A stretch of DNA of 64,000 nucleotides, taken from the NCBI GenBank assembly GCA_034925905.1, contig JAYFRL010000019.1, positions 23,641-87,640 on the forward strand, read 5' to 3'. Positions 43,791 through 52,721 of this stretch are shown here, one piece after another (the first letter of the stretch is position 1; each line of letters starts with the position of its first letter). This DNA is from JAYFRL01 sp034925905 (lineage in GTDB: Bacteria; Bacillota; Clostridia; Lachnospirales; Anaerotignaceae). Both the position numbers and the translations under genes were made by a program. Under the pieces are notes generated by a model. The model did no database searches and was not told the DNA's origin. It worked only from the letters and a program-made list of their open reading frames with translations.

Positions 43791-43817
43791 AACGTCTTAA
43801 ATATTTTGCAAGACGTT
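43791..43817. promoter_or_regulatory. Inverted repeat in the dctP leader
   Basis: AACGTCTT (43791-43798) and AAGACGTT (43810-43817), 11-bp loop, followed on the plus strand by a T-run. No plus-strand gene ends here, so it is better read as an operator or 5'-leader hairpin of dctP, about 15 bp before its ribosome site. Confidence 0.5.
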
Positions 43818-43935
43818 TTTTTTTAATTATATATATAAAGTTATATAATTACTAAATTTTAATTAAGCCTTCAGGCATAGAAAAGATTTGTTTGCCAGAC
43901 ATAATACAACAATAAACAAGGCTATATATTATATG

Positions 43936-43964
43936 ATTATAAATAAAATATCTATAAATGTCAA
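43936..43964 (-). promoter_or_regulatory. Consensus sigma-A promoter of dctPQM
   Basis: On the minus strand, perfect TTGACA (43964-43959), 17-bp spacer, perfect TATAAT (43941-43936). The predicted leader is about 165 nt. Confidence 0.75.
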
Positions 43965-44381
43965 ATCATTTTGTCATTAAAAATTGCAAGTTCGCTCTAT
44001 TTTTATCTACCCTTTTATGCAAGGTGATAAGCTTTAAGAACAGTATACAAAACAAAAAGATATTTTTGATAAAAGGATTAACAAAAAAGTAAAATTAATT
44101 GGTGCAATTTGAAATTAAGCGGATAATGATTATTTATAAATTATATAATTAAACTTTTTTATTTAAAATTCGTATAAATAAAGGTTTAATATGTTTTTTT
44201 AAAACAATAACCGTCATAATTAAATTTAAAGGGTATTAATGATATTTGCTTATGGTTTTGATATTCTGTAAGCAAAGCTGATTATTGCGTGTGTAATATA
44301 TATATATATGTAAAATTTTAAAAACTTTGTCTTGAATTCATAGATAGACAATAATACGGAAGAATTAACATATTTTTATGT

Positions 44382-44410
44382 TTGTTTATATTAGAACAGT
44401 CTTGTATACT
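44382..44410 (+). promoter_or_regulatory. Probable sigma-A promoter of ftsH
   Basis: TTGTTT (44382-44387), 17-bp spacer, TATACT (44405-44410), 40 bp before the ftsH ATG. Confidence 0.6.
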
Positions 44411-44450
44411 TAGGTTTAGATTAACGCAACAATTGAAAGGAGCATTTTTT

Positions 44451-46310
44451 ATGCCTACAGGCAAAGGTAAAAAGAACAACAATGATTTAAAAACTCTGGT
44501 TTGGTTTATTATAATGGCTGTTGTTTTTACATCCATTATAAATGTGTTTATGGATTCGGCTTCTAAAACAAAGGTTACGGAACTAACCTATGATAAATTC
44601 GAGCAAATGCTCGAAGAAGGCAAAATAAGCGAAGTTGAAATACAACAGGATCGAATTATATTTAAAGAAAAAACGGAAAATGAAAATCAAGATTCTACAA
44701 CTGTAGGCTATTTTAATCGTAATGAAAACCAATATTATACAGGGAATATTGAAGATCCGGCTTTATATGAAAAGCTTAAGGAAGCAGGAGTTACATATTT
44801 TACACCTGTTGAAGTGAATTCGCCTATACTTTCGTTTTTAACAAATTGGGTACTCCCTGTACTTTTAATGTATGGCATACTTTCTCTTTTTATGAGATCT
44901 ACGGCAAAAAAGATGGGCGGCGGGGGAGTTATGTCTTTTGGTAAAAACACAGCAAAAATATATGCGCAAAAGGAAACAGGAGTAACTTTTGCTGATGTTG
45001 CAGGACAAGACGAAGCAAAGGAATCTTTAACGGAAATAGTTGATTTTCTTCACAATCCAGCCAAATACACGGAAATAGGAGCAAAGCTTCCAAAGGGCGC
45101 TTTGCTTGTAGGACCTCCGGGAACGGGTAAAACATTGCTTGCAAAAGCTGTTGCAGGCGAAGCTAAGGTTCCCTTTTATTCTCTTTCGGGCTCGGATTTT
45201 GTTGAAATGTTTGTAGGTGTTGGAGCTTCAAGGGTTAGAGATCTTTTTGCCCAGGCAGCTAAAAATGCTCCATGCATAGTATTTATAGATGAAATTGATA
45301 CAATAGGAAAAAGCAGGGACAATCAACTTGGTTCAAACGACGAAAGAGAGCAGACCTTAAATCAGCTTCTTTCCGAGATGGACGGCTTTGATGCTTCCAA
45401 GGGAGTTGTCATAATAGGTGCTACAAACAGGCCTGAAGTTTTGGACAAGGCTCTTTTGCGTCCGGGACGTTTTGACAGGAGAATAATAGTTGATAAACCG
45501 GACTTAAAAGGACGTGAAGAAATTCTTAAGGTTCATATTAAAGATGTTAAAGTTGAAAAAGACGTGGATATTAAGCAGGTTGCCCTTGCAACTTCCGGCG
45601 GCGCAGGAGCGGATATTGCAAATATAGTTAACGAAGCTGCTTTGCGTGCCGTAAGGATGGGTAGGACAAGGGTAAACCAATCGGACTTTATGGAAGCTGT
45701 TGAAATAATAATAGCTGGTAAGGAAAAAAAAGACAGAATACTTACGGAAAAAGAAAAAAGGCTTGTTGCGTATCATGAGGTTGGGCATGCCCTTGCAACA
45801 GCCCTTCAAAAACACACACAGCCTGTTCAAAAAATTACTATTGTGCCAAGGACTATGGGTTCCTTAGGCTACACAATGCAAATGCCGGAAGAAGAGCACT
45901 ATTTGATGACAAAGGACGAAATCTTAGACCAGATAACGACTCTTTTAGGCGGGCGTGCAGCGGAGGAGGTTGCCTTTAACCTTTCAACCACAGGGGCTTC
46001 AAATGATATAGAGAGGGCAACTGCTCTTGCAAGAAGCATGGTTGCGCAGTTTGGAATGACCGAAAGATTTGACATGGTTGGGCTTGAAAGCATAGAAAAC
46101 AAGTATTTGGACGGGAGAAGCGTTTCAAATTGTGCCCAGGTTACATCTGCGGCAATAGATGAAGAGGTTTTAAGCATAATAAGGGTTTGTCATGAAAAAG
46201 CAATAAAGCTTCTTGAAGACAACAGGGAAGCTTTGGACAGGATAGCGGAATATCTTATAGACAAAGAGACAATTATGGGCGAGGAATTTATGAATCTGCT
46301 TAACAGATAA
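44451..46310 (+). CDS. ftsH: ATP-dependent zinc metalloprotease FtsH
   Basis: 619-residue membrane AAA+ protease. Two helices (about residues 12-32 and 120-140) flank an extracytoplasmic loop. Walker A is GPPGTGKT (221-228), Walker B FIDEIDTIG, second region of homology ATNRPEVLDKALLRPGRFDR (in part), and the zinc site HEVGH at 442-446. The ATG at 44451 has GAAAGGAGC 9 bases before it; an in-frame ATG at 44382 would add a non-homologous tail. It degrades misfolded membrane proteins and regulators. It stands alone, without the usual tilS-hpt neighbours. Confidence 0.97.
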   Translation: MPTGKGKKNNNDLKTLVWFIIMAVVFTSIINVFMDSASKTKVTELTYDKFEQMLEEGKISEVEIQQDRIIFKEKTENENQDSTTVGYFNRNENQYYTGNIEDPALYEKLKEAGVTYFTPVEVNSPILSFLTNWVLPVLLMYGILSLFMRSTAKKMGGGGVMSFGKNTAKIYAQKETGVTFADVAGQDEAKESLTEIVDFLHNPAKYTEIGAKLPKGALLVGPPGTGKTLLAKAVAGEAKVPFYSLSGSDFVEMFVGVGASRVRDLFAQAAKNAPCIVFIDEIDTIGKSRDNQLGSNDEREQTLNQLLSEMDGFDASKGVVIIGATNRPEVLDKALLRPGRFDRRIIVDKPDLKGREEILKVHIKDVKVEKDVDIKQVALATSGGAGADIANIVNEAALRAVRMGRTRVNQSDFMEAVEIIIAGKEKKDRILTEKEKRLVAYHEVGHALATALQKHTQPVQKITIVPRTMGSLGYTMQMPEEEHYLMTKDEILDQITTLLGGRAAEEVAFNLSTTGASNDIERATALARSMVAQFGMTERFDMVGLESIENKYLDGRSVSNCAQVTSAAIDEEVLSIIRVCHEKAIKLLEDNREALDRIAEYLIDKETIMGEEFMNLLNR

Positions 46311-46330
46311 AAATATTTAGAATATAAAAT

Positions 46331-46357
46331 AAAAAAACCGCATTGCGCGGTTTTTTT
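46331..46357. terminator. Bidirectional terminator between ftsH and argH
   Basis: AAAAAAACCGC (46331-46341), 5-base loop, GCGGTTTTTTT (46347-46357): perfect 11-bp stem with T-tracts on both strands. Confidence 0.93.
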
Positions 46358-46360
46358 ATT

Positions 46361-47737
46361 TTATAAGGTTTTAAGATAATCTTTGTTAAGCTCAATAAGT
46401 TTGGTTATATATTTTTCGGATGGACCGCCCGTAATATTTCTTCTGTTTACACAGTTTAGAATATCTATGGCGTCATATATTCCTTCATTAAATATGGGGG
46501 ATATTTTTTTATATTCGTCTATATCAAGCTCATCAAGGCTTTTGCTGTTATTTATGCAGTATAAAACAAGCTCTCCTATAATAGCATGTGCATCCCTAAA
46601 CGGAACTCCATTTGCAACAAGCCAGTCAGCTGCGTCGGTTGCATTTGTAAACCCGCCTTTTGCGCCCTTAAGCATGTTTTCTTTGTTTACGGACATTGTG
46701 GAAATCATTCTCGCAAATACGGGCAAACACATTTTAACTGTGTCAACAGCGTCAAAAAGAGCTTCTTTGTCCTCTTGCATATCTTTGTTATAGGCAAGGG
46801 GAAGACCTTTCATCATTGTAAGCGTTCCCATTAAAGAACCGTAGACTCTGCCTGTTTTTCCTCTTATAAGCTCTGCCATATCAGGGTTTTTCTTTTGAGG
46901 CATAATGCTTGAGCCTGTTGAATAGCTGTCGTCCATTTCCACAAATTTAAATTCGTGACTGTTCCAAATTATTATTTCTTCGCAAAAGCGGCTTAGATGC
47001 ATCATAATAAGAGAAAGAGCGGAAAGGAGTTCAATTGCAAAATCCCTGTCGGATACGCCGTCAAGGCTGTTTTTTGTTATATCGGAAAACCCCAAGCTTT
47101 TGGCAACCATTTCCCGGTTCAAAGGATAGGTGGTCGCTGCAAGGGCTCCGCTGCCTAGAGGCATAACGTCAGTACGCTTATAGACATCCGAGAGTCTGTC
47201 ATAATCACGTTTAAACATCTCAAAATATGCAAGCAAATGATGAGCAAAGGTTATAGGCTGGGCTTTTTGCAAATGGGTGTATCCTGGCATAATAGTTGCC
47301 GTATGCATATCTGCCATGGAGTTTAAAACTTCCATAAGCTCTTTTAATAAGCCTTTTATTTCGGATATATTGTCTTTTACATACATTCTTATATCAAGAG
47401 CGACCTGGTCGTTCCGGCTTCTGCCTGTGTGAAGCTTTTTGCCGGCGTCGCCTATGCGGCTTATAAGAATCGTCTCGATGTTCATATGTATATCTTCTGC
47501 TTTTTCATCAAATACAACAGTGCCATTTTTTATATCTTCAAGTATCTCTTTGAGGGTTTTTATTATAAGAGAGGAGTCTTTCTCAGGGATTATTCCTTGA
47601 GTTCCAAGCATTTCTGCATGGGCAATGCTTCCTTTTATATCCTGCTCAAAGAGCCGTTTATCAAAAGAGATTGACGAATGGAAATGGTCTGTTATATTAT
47701 CTGTGGTTTTTGTAAATCTTCCGCCCCAAAGCTTCAT
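46361..47737 (-). CDS. argH: Argininosuccinate lyase
   Basis: 458-residue enzyme splitting argininosuccinate to arginine and fumarate, last step of arginine synthesis. LWGGRFTKTTD at the N-terminus, TGRSRNDQVALD, MPGYTHLQKAQPI and the fumarase/ASL signature GSSIMPQKKNPD (catalytic Ser in the loop) are all intact. Start ATG at 47737. It lies 4 bp after argG, in the same transcript, and ends at a terminator shared with ftsH. Confidence 0.98.
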   Translation of the reverse strand: MKLWGGRFTKTTDNITDHFHSSISFDKRLFEQDIKGSIAHAEMLGTQGIIPEKDSSLIIKTLKEILEDIKNGTVVFDEKAEDIHMNIETILISRIGDAGKKLHTGRSRNDQVALDIRMYVKDNISEIKGLLKELMEVLNSMADMHTATIMPGYTHLQKAQPITFAHHLLAYFEMFKRDYDRLSDVYKRTDVMPLGSGALAATTYPLNREMVAKSLGFSDITKNSLDGVSDRDFAIELLSALSLIMMHLSRFCEEIIIWNSHEFKFVEMDDSYSTGSSIMPQKKNPDMAELIRGKTGRVYGSLMGTLTMMKGLPLAYNKDMQEDKEALFDAVDTVKMCLPVFARMISTMSVNKENMLKGAKGGFTNATDAADWLVANGVPFRDAHAIIGELVLYCINNSKSLDELDIDEYKKISPIFNEGIYDAIDILNCVNRRNITGGPSEKYITKLIELNKDYLKTL

Positions 47738-47741
47738 TTTT

Positions 47742-48962
47742 TTACTCCTTATTTTTGTTTTGCATCATAAGCGCACGAACCTTTAAAGGCAAGCCGAAAA
47801 GATTGATAAACCCATCTGCGTCCTTATGGTTGTAAAGCTCACCTGTTGTAAAGCTTGCAATAGCTTCATTGTAAAGTGAATATGGGCTTGTTGAACCAGC
47901 GGAGATAATATTGCCTTTGTAAAGCTTAAGACGAACAGTTCCAGTTACGGTTTCCTGCATGCTGTCAAAATATGCCGAAAGAGCCTCACGGAGAGGGGTA
48001 TACCATTCGCCGCTGTAGACAAGCTCTGAAAATTTATTGCTTGCAATTTCGTTAAAAGCCTGAGTTTTTTTGTCCAGGCAAAGATATTCGAGTTCCCTGT
48101 GCGCATAATAAAGAATTGTTCCGCCGGGGGTTTCATACACACCTCTGGACTTCATACCTACAACGCGGTTTTCAACTATATCGGAAATACCAATAGCGTT
48201 TCTTCCGCCTATTTCGTTTAAGGTTTCAATTGCCTTGACAGGCTCAAGCTTTTTTCCGTTTATTTTTTTAAGTATGCCTTTTTCAAATGAAAGCTCAACA
48301 TATTCAGGTTTATCCGGAGCTTCTTCCGGGGTAACGCAAAGCTGAAGCAGTTTTTTATAATTAGGCTCATTTGCGGGATCTTCAAGCTCAAGACCTTCAT
48401 GGCTTAAATGCCAGATGTTGCGGTCACGGCTATAGCTGTCGCCTTTTTTAACGGGGGCTGGGATTCCGCGTGCTTCAAGATAAGCAACCTCAGCTTCCCT
48501 TGAATCCATTTTCCATGTATCAAGGCGCCAAGGTGCAATTATTTTAAGCTCTGGAGCTAAAGCCTTAACGGTAAGCTCAAAACGTACCTGGTCGTTTCCT
48601 TTGCCTGTCGCACCATGGCAGATGGCGGTTGCGCCTTCCTTTTTGGCTATTTCAACAAGCCTTTTTGCAATTATTGGACGTGCCATGGAGGTTCCTAAAA
48701 GATATTTCCCTTCATAAACAGCGTTTGCTTTAACGCATGGATATACAACATCAGTTATAAATTCTTCTGTTATATCTTCAATATAAAGTTTACTTGCTCC
48801 TGTTTTTAAAGCTTTTTCCTCAAGGCCTTCAGTTTCTTTTCCCTGTCCTACATTTCCGCAGACGGCTATAACCTCAGCGTCATTATAATTTTCTTTAAGC
48901 CATGGTATGATAACTGTTGTGTCAAGACCGCCGGAATAAGCGAGTACAATTTTTTCTTTCAT
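47742..48962 (-). CDS. argG: Argininosuccinate synthase
   Basis: 406-residue enzyme joining citrulline and aspartate with ATP. The N-type ATP pyrophosphatase P-loop AYSGGLDTT is at residues 8-16; GATGKGNDQVRFE, SRDRNIWHLSHEG and the citrulline-binding segments are in place. First gene of the argGH unit, reading away from the argC operon across a 212-bp intergenic region that probably holds arginine-regulated promoters for both. Ribosome site GGAGGTACTC on the minus strand. Confidence 0.98.
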   Translation of the reverse strand: MKEKIVLAYSGGLDTTVIIPWLKENYNDAEVIAVCGNVGQGKETEGLEEKALKTGASKLYIEDITEEFITDVVYPCVKANAVYEGKYLLGTSMARPIIAKRLVEIAKKEGATAICHGATGKGNDQVRFELTVKALAPELKIIAPWRLDTWKMDSREAEVAYLEARGIPAPVKKGDSYSRDRNIWHLSHEGLELEDPANEPNYKKLLQLCVTPEEAPDKPEYVELSFEKGILKKINGKKLEPVKAIETLNEIGGRNAIGISDIVENRVVGMKSRGVYETPGGTILYYAHRELEYLCLDKKTQAFNEIASNKFSELVYSGEWYTPLREALSAYFDSMQETVTGTVRLKLYKGNIISAGSTSPYSLYNEAIASFTTGELYNHKDADGFINLFGLPLKVRALMMQNKNKE

Positions 48963-48997
48963 TATGAGTACCTCCGTTAATAATGGTATTAATTTTT

Positions 48998-49014
48998 ATA
49001 CATTAATTATGCAT
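48998..49014. promoter_or_regulatory. Possible arginine-repressor (ARG box-like) palindrome
   Basis: ATACAT-TAATT-ATGCAT, an imperfect 17-bp palindrome in the argG/argC divergent region, 36 bp upstream of argG. It resembles AT-rich ARG boxes only loosely. Confidence 0.3.
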
Positions 49015-49113
49015 TTTTATTACGGTTTAAGTGTAATTTAAAATGCATCAATTTACCGATGAAATAATTATAAACGCAATATAAATATTTTTCAATAGTT
49101 TTTTATATTTTTC

Positions 49114-49142
49114 TTGCATATTATAAAGAATATATGTATAAT
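49114..49142 (+). promoter_or_regulatory. Probable sigma-A promoter of the argC operon
   Basis: TTGCAT (49114-49119), 17-bp spacer, perfect TATAAT (49137-49142), 32 bp before the ATG of argC. Confidence 0.65.
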
Positions 49143-49174
49143 TATAAAATGATTTATGATCAGGAGGTAATGTT

Positions 49175-50218
49175 ATGATAAAAGCAGGGGTAATCGGTGC
49201 GACAGGATATGGCGGAAGCGAGCTCATGAGATTGCTTTCGGCTCATCCCGAAGTTGAAATAAATGTGGCTACGTCTCAAAGCTATACGGGCATGTTGTTT
49301 TCAGACGTATATGAAAATTTCAGGAATATAGAAGATATAAAATTAAATGAACTTAATATAGAAGAAATAGCTTTTGAATGTGATGTTGTTTTCATGGCTT
49401 TGCCTCATGGCGTAGCCGCAAAAACAGTTAATGAAGACATACTTAAGAAAACTAAGATAATAGATTTTGGAGCTGATTTCAGGCTTAAAAATTATGAGGT
49501 TTATGAAAAATGGTATGGTATTAAGCATGAAGGGCAAAAGCTTCTTGAAGATGCAGTTTACGGTCTTTGCGAGCTGAATAGGGAACAGATTAAAGGAGCA
49601 AGCCTTGTTGCAAACCCAGGATGCTATACAACATGCAGCATATTAGCTATGGCGCCTTTGATTGTTTCGGGGATAATAGACCCTGACAGCATAATAATAG
49701 ACGCAAAATCCGGCGTTTCAGGCTCGGGGCGAGGGCTTTCCCTTGGGAGCATGTTTTGCGAATGCAATGAAAACATGAAAGCATATAAAATAGCTTCACA
49801 CAGACATACTCCGGAAATAGAAGAGCAGCTTTCATATCTGGGCGGAAAAGAAATTGTTTTATCTTTTACCCCACATTTAATACCTATGAACAGGGGGATA
49901 CTTGCAACATGCTATTCAAAGCTATCTAAGGAAGCTTCGTATGAAGATATTTATAAAATTTACAGCGATTTTTATAAGGATGAATATTTTGTAAGGCTTA
50001 CCAAAAAGGGAGTTTTCCCCGAAACAAAATGGGTTAAAGGCTCAAACTTTATAGACATTGGGCTTGCTGTTGATGAAAGGACGAATAGGGTGATTGTTGT
50101 TTCAGCAATAGATAATCTTGTTAAGGGAGCTGCGGGGCAGGCGGTTCAAAATATGAACATTATGTTTGGGTTTGATGAGAAAACAGGACTTTCTTATGTG
50201 CCCCCATTTCCAATTTAA
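49175..50218 (+). CDS. argC: N-acetyl-gamma-glutamyl-phosphate reductase
   Basis: 347-residue NADPH-dependent reductase, third step of arginine synthesis. GATGYGGSELMRLL (residues 9-22) binds NADP. The catalytic Cys is in VANPGCYTTCSI (about residue 150). HRHTPEIEEQL carries the catalytic His. Length is typical. First gene of the argC-argJ-argJ-argB-argD operon; ribosome site AGGAGG. Confidence 0.97.
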   Translation: MIKAGVIGATGYGGSELMRLLSAHPEVEINVATSQSYTGMLFSDVYENFRNIEDIKLNELNIEEIAFECDVVFMALPHGVAAKTVNEDILKKTKIIDFGADFRLKNYEVYEKWYGIKHEGQKLLEDAVYGLCELNREQIKGASLVANPGCYTTCSILAMAPLIVSGIIDPDSIIIDAKSGVSGSGRGLSLGSMFCECNENMKAYKIASHRHTPEIEEQLSYLGGKEIVLSFTPHLIPMNRGILATCYSKLSKEASYEDIYKIYSDFYKDEYFVRLTKKGVFPETKWVKGSNFIDIGLAVDERTNRVIVVSAIDNLVKGAAGQAVQNMNIMFGFDEKTGLSYVPPFPI

Positions 50219-50230
50219 CGGAGGTATATT

Positions 50231-51457
50231 ATGGACATTATCGATGGAGGAATAACTGCGCCAAAAGGTTTTTTGGCTGCAGGCAGGCATATAGGCGTTA
50301 AAAAAGTTAAAAAGGATCTTTCGCTTGTTGAAAGTGAATCCTTAGCGGAGGCTGCAGGTGTATTCACACAGAGTGCGGTTAAAGCCGCACCTGTATTATG
50401 GGATATGGAGCTTATGGAAAAAGGTTATAAAATAAAAGGCATAGTAACCGTTAGCGGAAACGCTAATGCATGCACGGGCAAGCAGGGGAAGCTCGACAAC
50501 GAAGCCGTGGCTGAAACTTTTGCAAAATGCATGGGAACCAGCAAAGAAAATGTTTTCACCGCCGCAACAGGCGTTATAGGCGAACCTATGCCTATGGAAA
50601 CAATTAAAAACGGCATATTGTCGACATATCCTTTTCTTGGAAAAGGATATGTCGCTTCGAAGGACGCAGCAGCTGGAATAATAACCACCGACACTTTTTT
50701 GAAAGAAATAGCGGTTGAAATTAATATTGGCGGAAAGAGTGTTAAAATAGGTGCTATGGCAAAAGGCTCGGGAATGATACACCCAAACATGGCAACCGTC
50801 CTAGCTTTTATAACTACAGATGCTTCAATATCAGGCAAGCTTCTTAATAAGGCTTTAAAATCTGCTGTTTATGAGACCTATAATATGATTTCGGTTGACG
50901 GGGTAACAAGCACAAACGATATGGCTTTAATCCTTGCAAACGGAATGGCGGGCAATCAAAAAATAGCTGAGGAAAACAAAGATTATGAAAAGTTTTATGA
51001 GGCTGTTTTATATGTAAACAAAAAGCTTGCAACCGATATAGTTAAAGACGGGGAAGGCGCTTCAAAAATGCTTAAGGTTAATGTTTTTGGAGCAAAGGAC
51101 AAAGAAACTGCTAGGGTGCTTGCAAAAAGCGTGGTTTCAAACAATCTTGTCAAGGTTGCGCTTTTTGGGGAGGATGCAAACTGGGGCCGTGTGCTTGCGG
51201 CGATGGGAGGCTCTGGCGCGAATTTTGATTCAGAGATAATAGATATAGTTTATAAGAATGAAAAAGGCGAAATAGCACTTATGAAAAACGGAAGCCCGGT
51301 AGGCTTTGATGAAAAAGCCGCTTCCGAAATACTTAAGCAGCCTGAAATAACAATACAAATAAACCTTAACTGCGGAGATGCCAGCGCTTCGGCGTATGGC
51401 TGTGATTTGGGTTATAAGTATATAAAGATAAACGGGGAATACAGGTCAAGGAGATAA
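50231..51457 (+). CDS. argJ: Glutamate N-acetyltransferase/amino-acid acetyltransferase ArgJ, copy 1
   Basis: 408-residue Ntn-type enzyme that moves the acetyl group from acetylornithine to glutamate (and in some species uses acetyl-CoA). Self-cleavage occurs before Thr189 in KGSGMIHPNMATVLAFITTDA (given in part; key residues Met-Ala-Thr). GGITAPKGFLAAG at the N-terminus and the late GEDANWGRVLAAMG are conserved. It is followed 11 bp later by a second full argJ, which is unusual. The two copies share a little over half their residues by eye. Confidence 0.95.
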   Translation: MDIIDGGITAPKGFLAAGRHIGVKKVKKDLSLVESESLAEAAGVFTQSAVKAAPVLWDMELMEKGYKIKGIVTVSGNANACTGKQGKLDNEAVAETFAKCMGTSKENVFTAATGVIGEPMPMETIKNGILSTYPFLGKGYVASKDAAAGIITTDTFLKEIAVEINIGGKSVKIGAMAKGSGMIHPNMATVLAFITTDASISGKLLNKALKSAVYETYNMISVDGVTSTNDMALILANGMAGNQKIAEENKDYEKFYEAVLYVNKKLATDIVKDGEGASKMLKVNVFGAKDKETARVLAKSVVSNNLVKVALFGEDANWGRVLAAMGGSGANFDSEIIDIVYKNEKGEIALMKNGSPVGFDEKAASEILKQPEITIQINLNCGDASASAYGCDLGYKYIKINGEYRSRR

Positions 51458-51468
51458 GGAGGAAACAT

Positions 51469-52695
51469 ATGGGATTAAAAGAGATAGAAGGAGGTATAAC
51501 AGCTCCTTTTGGTTTTTTTGCGGCTGGCGGAGAAGCAGGCATAAAAAAGGGCAAGAAGGATATTGCCCTCATATGCAGCGAAAAAAATGCAAAGGTTGCA
51601 GCTGCCTTCACAACAAACGTAGTTAAAGCCGCCTCGGTTACAAGGAATATGAAAATAGTTTCAAGTGGCCATGAAGTTAGGGGAATAGCTATAAACAGCG
51701 GAAACGCGAACGCATGCACAGGCGAGGAAGGGTTAGCCGCAAACATAGAAATGGCAAAGGTCTTTGGGGATATATTAGAGGTTGATGAAGACTTTATATT
51801 AACCGCTTCAACAGGTGTTATAGGAGTGCCGTTTCCTATAGATAAAGTTAAAAAGGGGATAGAAAGCATATCAGAAATGCTTTCTTCTTCGGTTGAGAGT
51901 GCCCATGAAGCAGCTCTTGCCATAATGACAACGGATACATATCCTAAAGAATTTGCACTTCAGCTTAAAATAGGTGAAAAAACTGTCAAGATAGGAGCCA
52001 TGGCAAAGGGTTCAGGGATGATACATCCTAACATGGCGACAATGCTTGCATTTATAACGACGGATGTAAACATAAGCCCGGGAATGCTTGATTCTGCGCT
52101 TAAAATGAGTGTCCCGCTTACATATAACATGGTTTCTGTAGACGGGGACACAAGCACGAACGATATGGTTGCCGTGCTTGCAAATGGTATGGCTGGAAAC
52201 GCTGAAATAACGGAAAAGAGCGAAGACTTTTATGAATTTTATGAAGCGCTTAATTATATAAATGAAAAGCTTGCCAAAAACCTTGTTAAAGACGGCGAAG
52301 GTGCAACAAAATTTATAGAAGTTGATGTTTCTGGCGCTTATAATGATGAAAATGCAAAAATAATCGCCAAATCCGTGATAACTTCAAATCTTTTCAAAGC
52401 TGCAATGTTTGGCGCAGACGCAAACTGGGGAAGAGTTCTTTGCGCAATGGGTTATTCGGGAGCAGTTTTTGACCCTCAAAAAGTTTCGATATCCTTTGTG
52501 AGCAAGGCAGGAATTATAAAAACTATGGATATGGGAACACCGATAGTTTTTAATGAGGATGTTGCAAAAGAGGTGCTTTCGGAGGATGAAATAACGGTTC
52601 ATATAAAAATGGACGAAGGGAAAGGAAAAGCAAAGGCGTGGGGCTGTGATTTAACATATGACTATGTAAAAATAAACGGGGATTACCGGTCTTGA
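51469..52695 (+). CDS. argJ: ArgJ paralogue, copy 2
   Basis: 408-residue second ArgJ. The cleavage/catalytic Thr191 is kept (HPNMATMLAF), as are EGGITAPFGFFAAG, TSTGVIGVPFPIDKV (the oxyanion-hole Thr-Gly region) and GADANWGRVLCAMG. Both copies thus look active. The N-termini and several surface loops differ, arguing against a very recent duplication. One copy may have a different acceptor or use acetyl-CoA; the sequence does not tell. Ribosome site AAGGAGGAAAC. Located between argJ copy 1 and argB. Confidence 0.93.
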   Translation: MGLKEIEGGITAPFGFFAAGGEAGIKKGKKDIALICSEKNAKVAAAFTTNVVKAASVTRNMKIVSSGHEVRGIAINSGNANACTGEEGLAANIEMAKVFGDILEVDEDFILTASTGVIGVPFPIDKVKKGIESISEMLSSSVESAHEAALAIMTTDTYPKEFALQLKIGEKTVKIGAMAKGSGMIHPNMATMLAFITTDVNISPGMLDSALKMSVPLTYNMVSVDGDTSTNDMVAVLANGMAGNAEITEKSEDFYEFYEALNYINEKLAKNLVKDGEGATKFIEVDVSGAYNDENAKIIAKSVITSNLFKAAMFGADANWGRVLCAMGYSGAVFDPQKVSISFVSKAGIIKTMDMGTPIVFNEDVAKEVLSEDEITVHIKMDEGKGKAKAWGCDLTYDYVKINGDYRS

Positions 52696-52721
52696 TTTTT
52701 TTGGCTTAAGGGGAGTTAATT

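Larger units (their letters stand above)
43764..44450. other. 687-bp intergenic region between dctP and ftsH
   Basis: No gene is supported. Promoters for both divergent genes are seen (minus-strand 43936-43964; plus-strand 44382-44410), a leader inverted repeat at 43791-43817, and CAAGTTCG at 43987-43994, identical to part of the iclR operator. The remainder (about 44000-44380) is AT-rich with no recognised element. Confidence 0.7.

Noticed and set aside
43791..43823. Plus-strand rho-independent terminator
   Set aside because: It has a stem and T-run, but no plus-strand gene ends before it; a leader or operator role for dctP fits better.
48963..49174. Firm ARG-box operators for argGH and argC
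   Set aside because: The AT-rich region gives several weak palindromes; none matches the known consensus well enough to call beyond a low-confidence candidate at 48998-49014.
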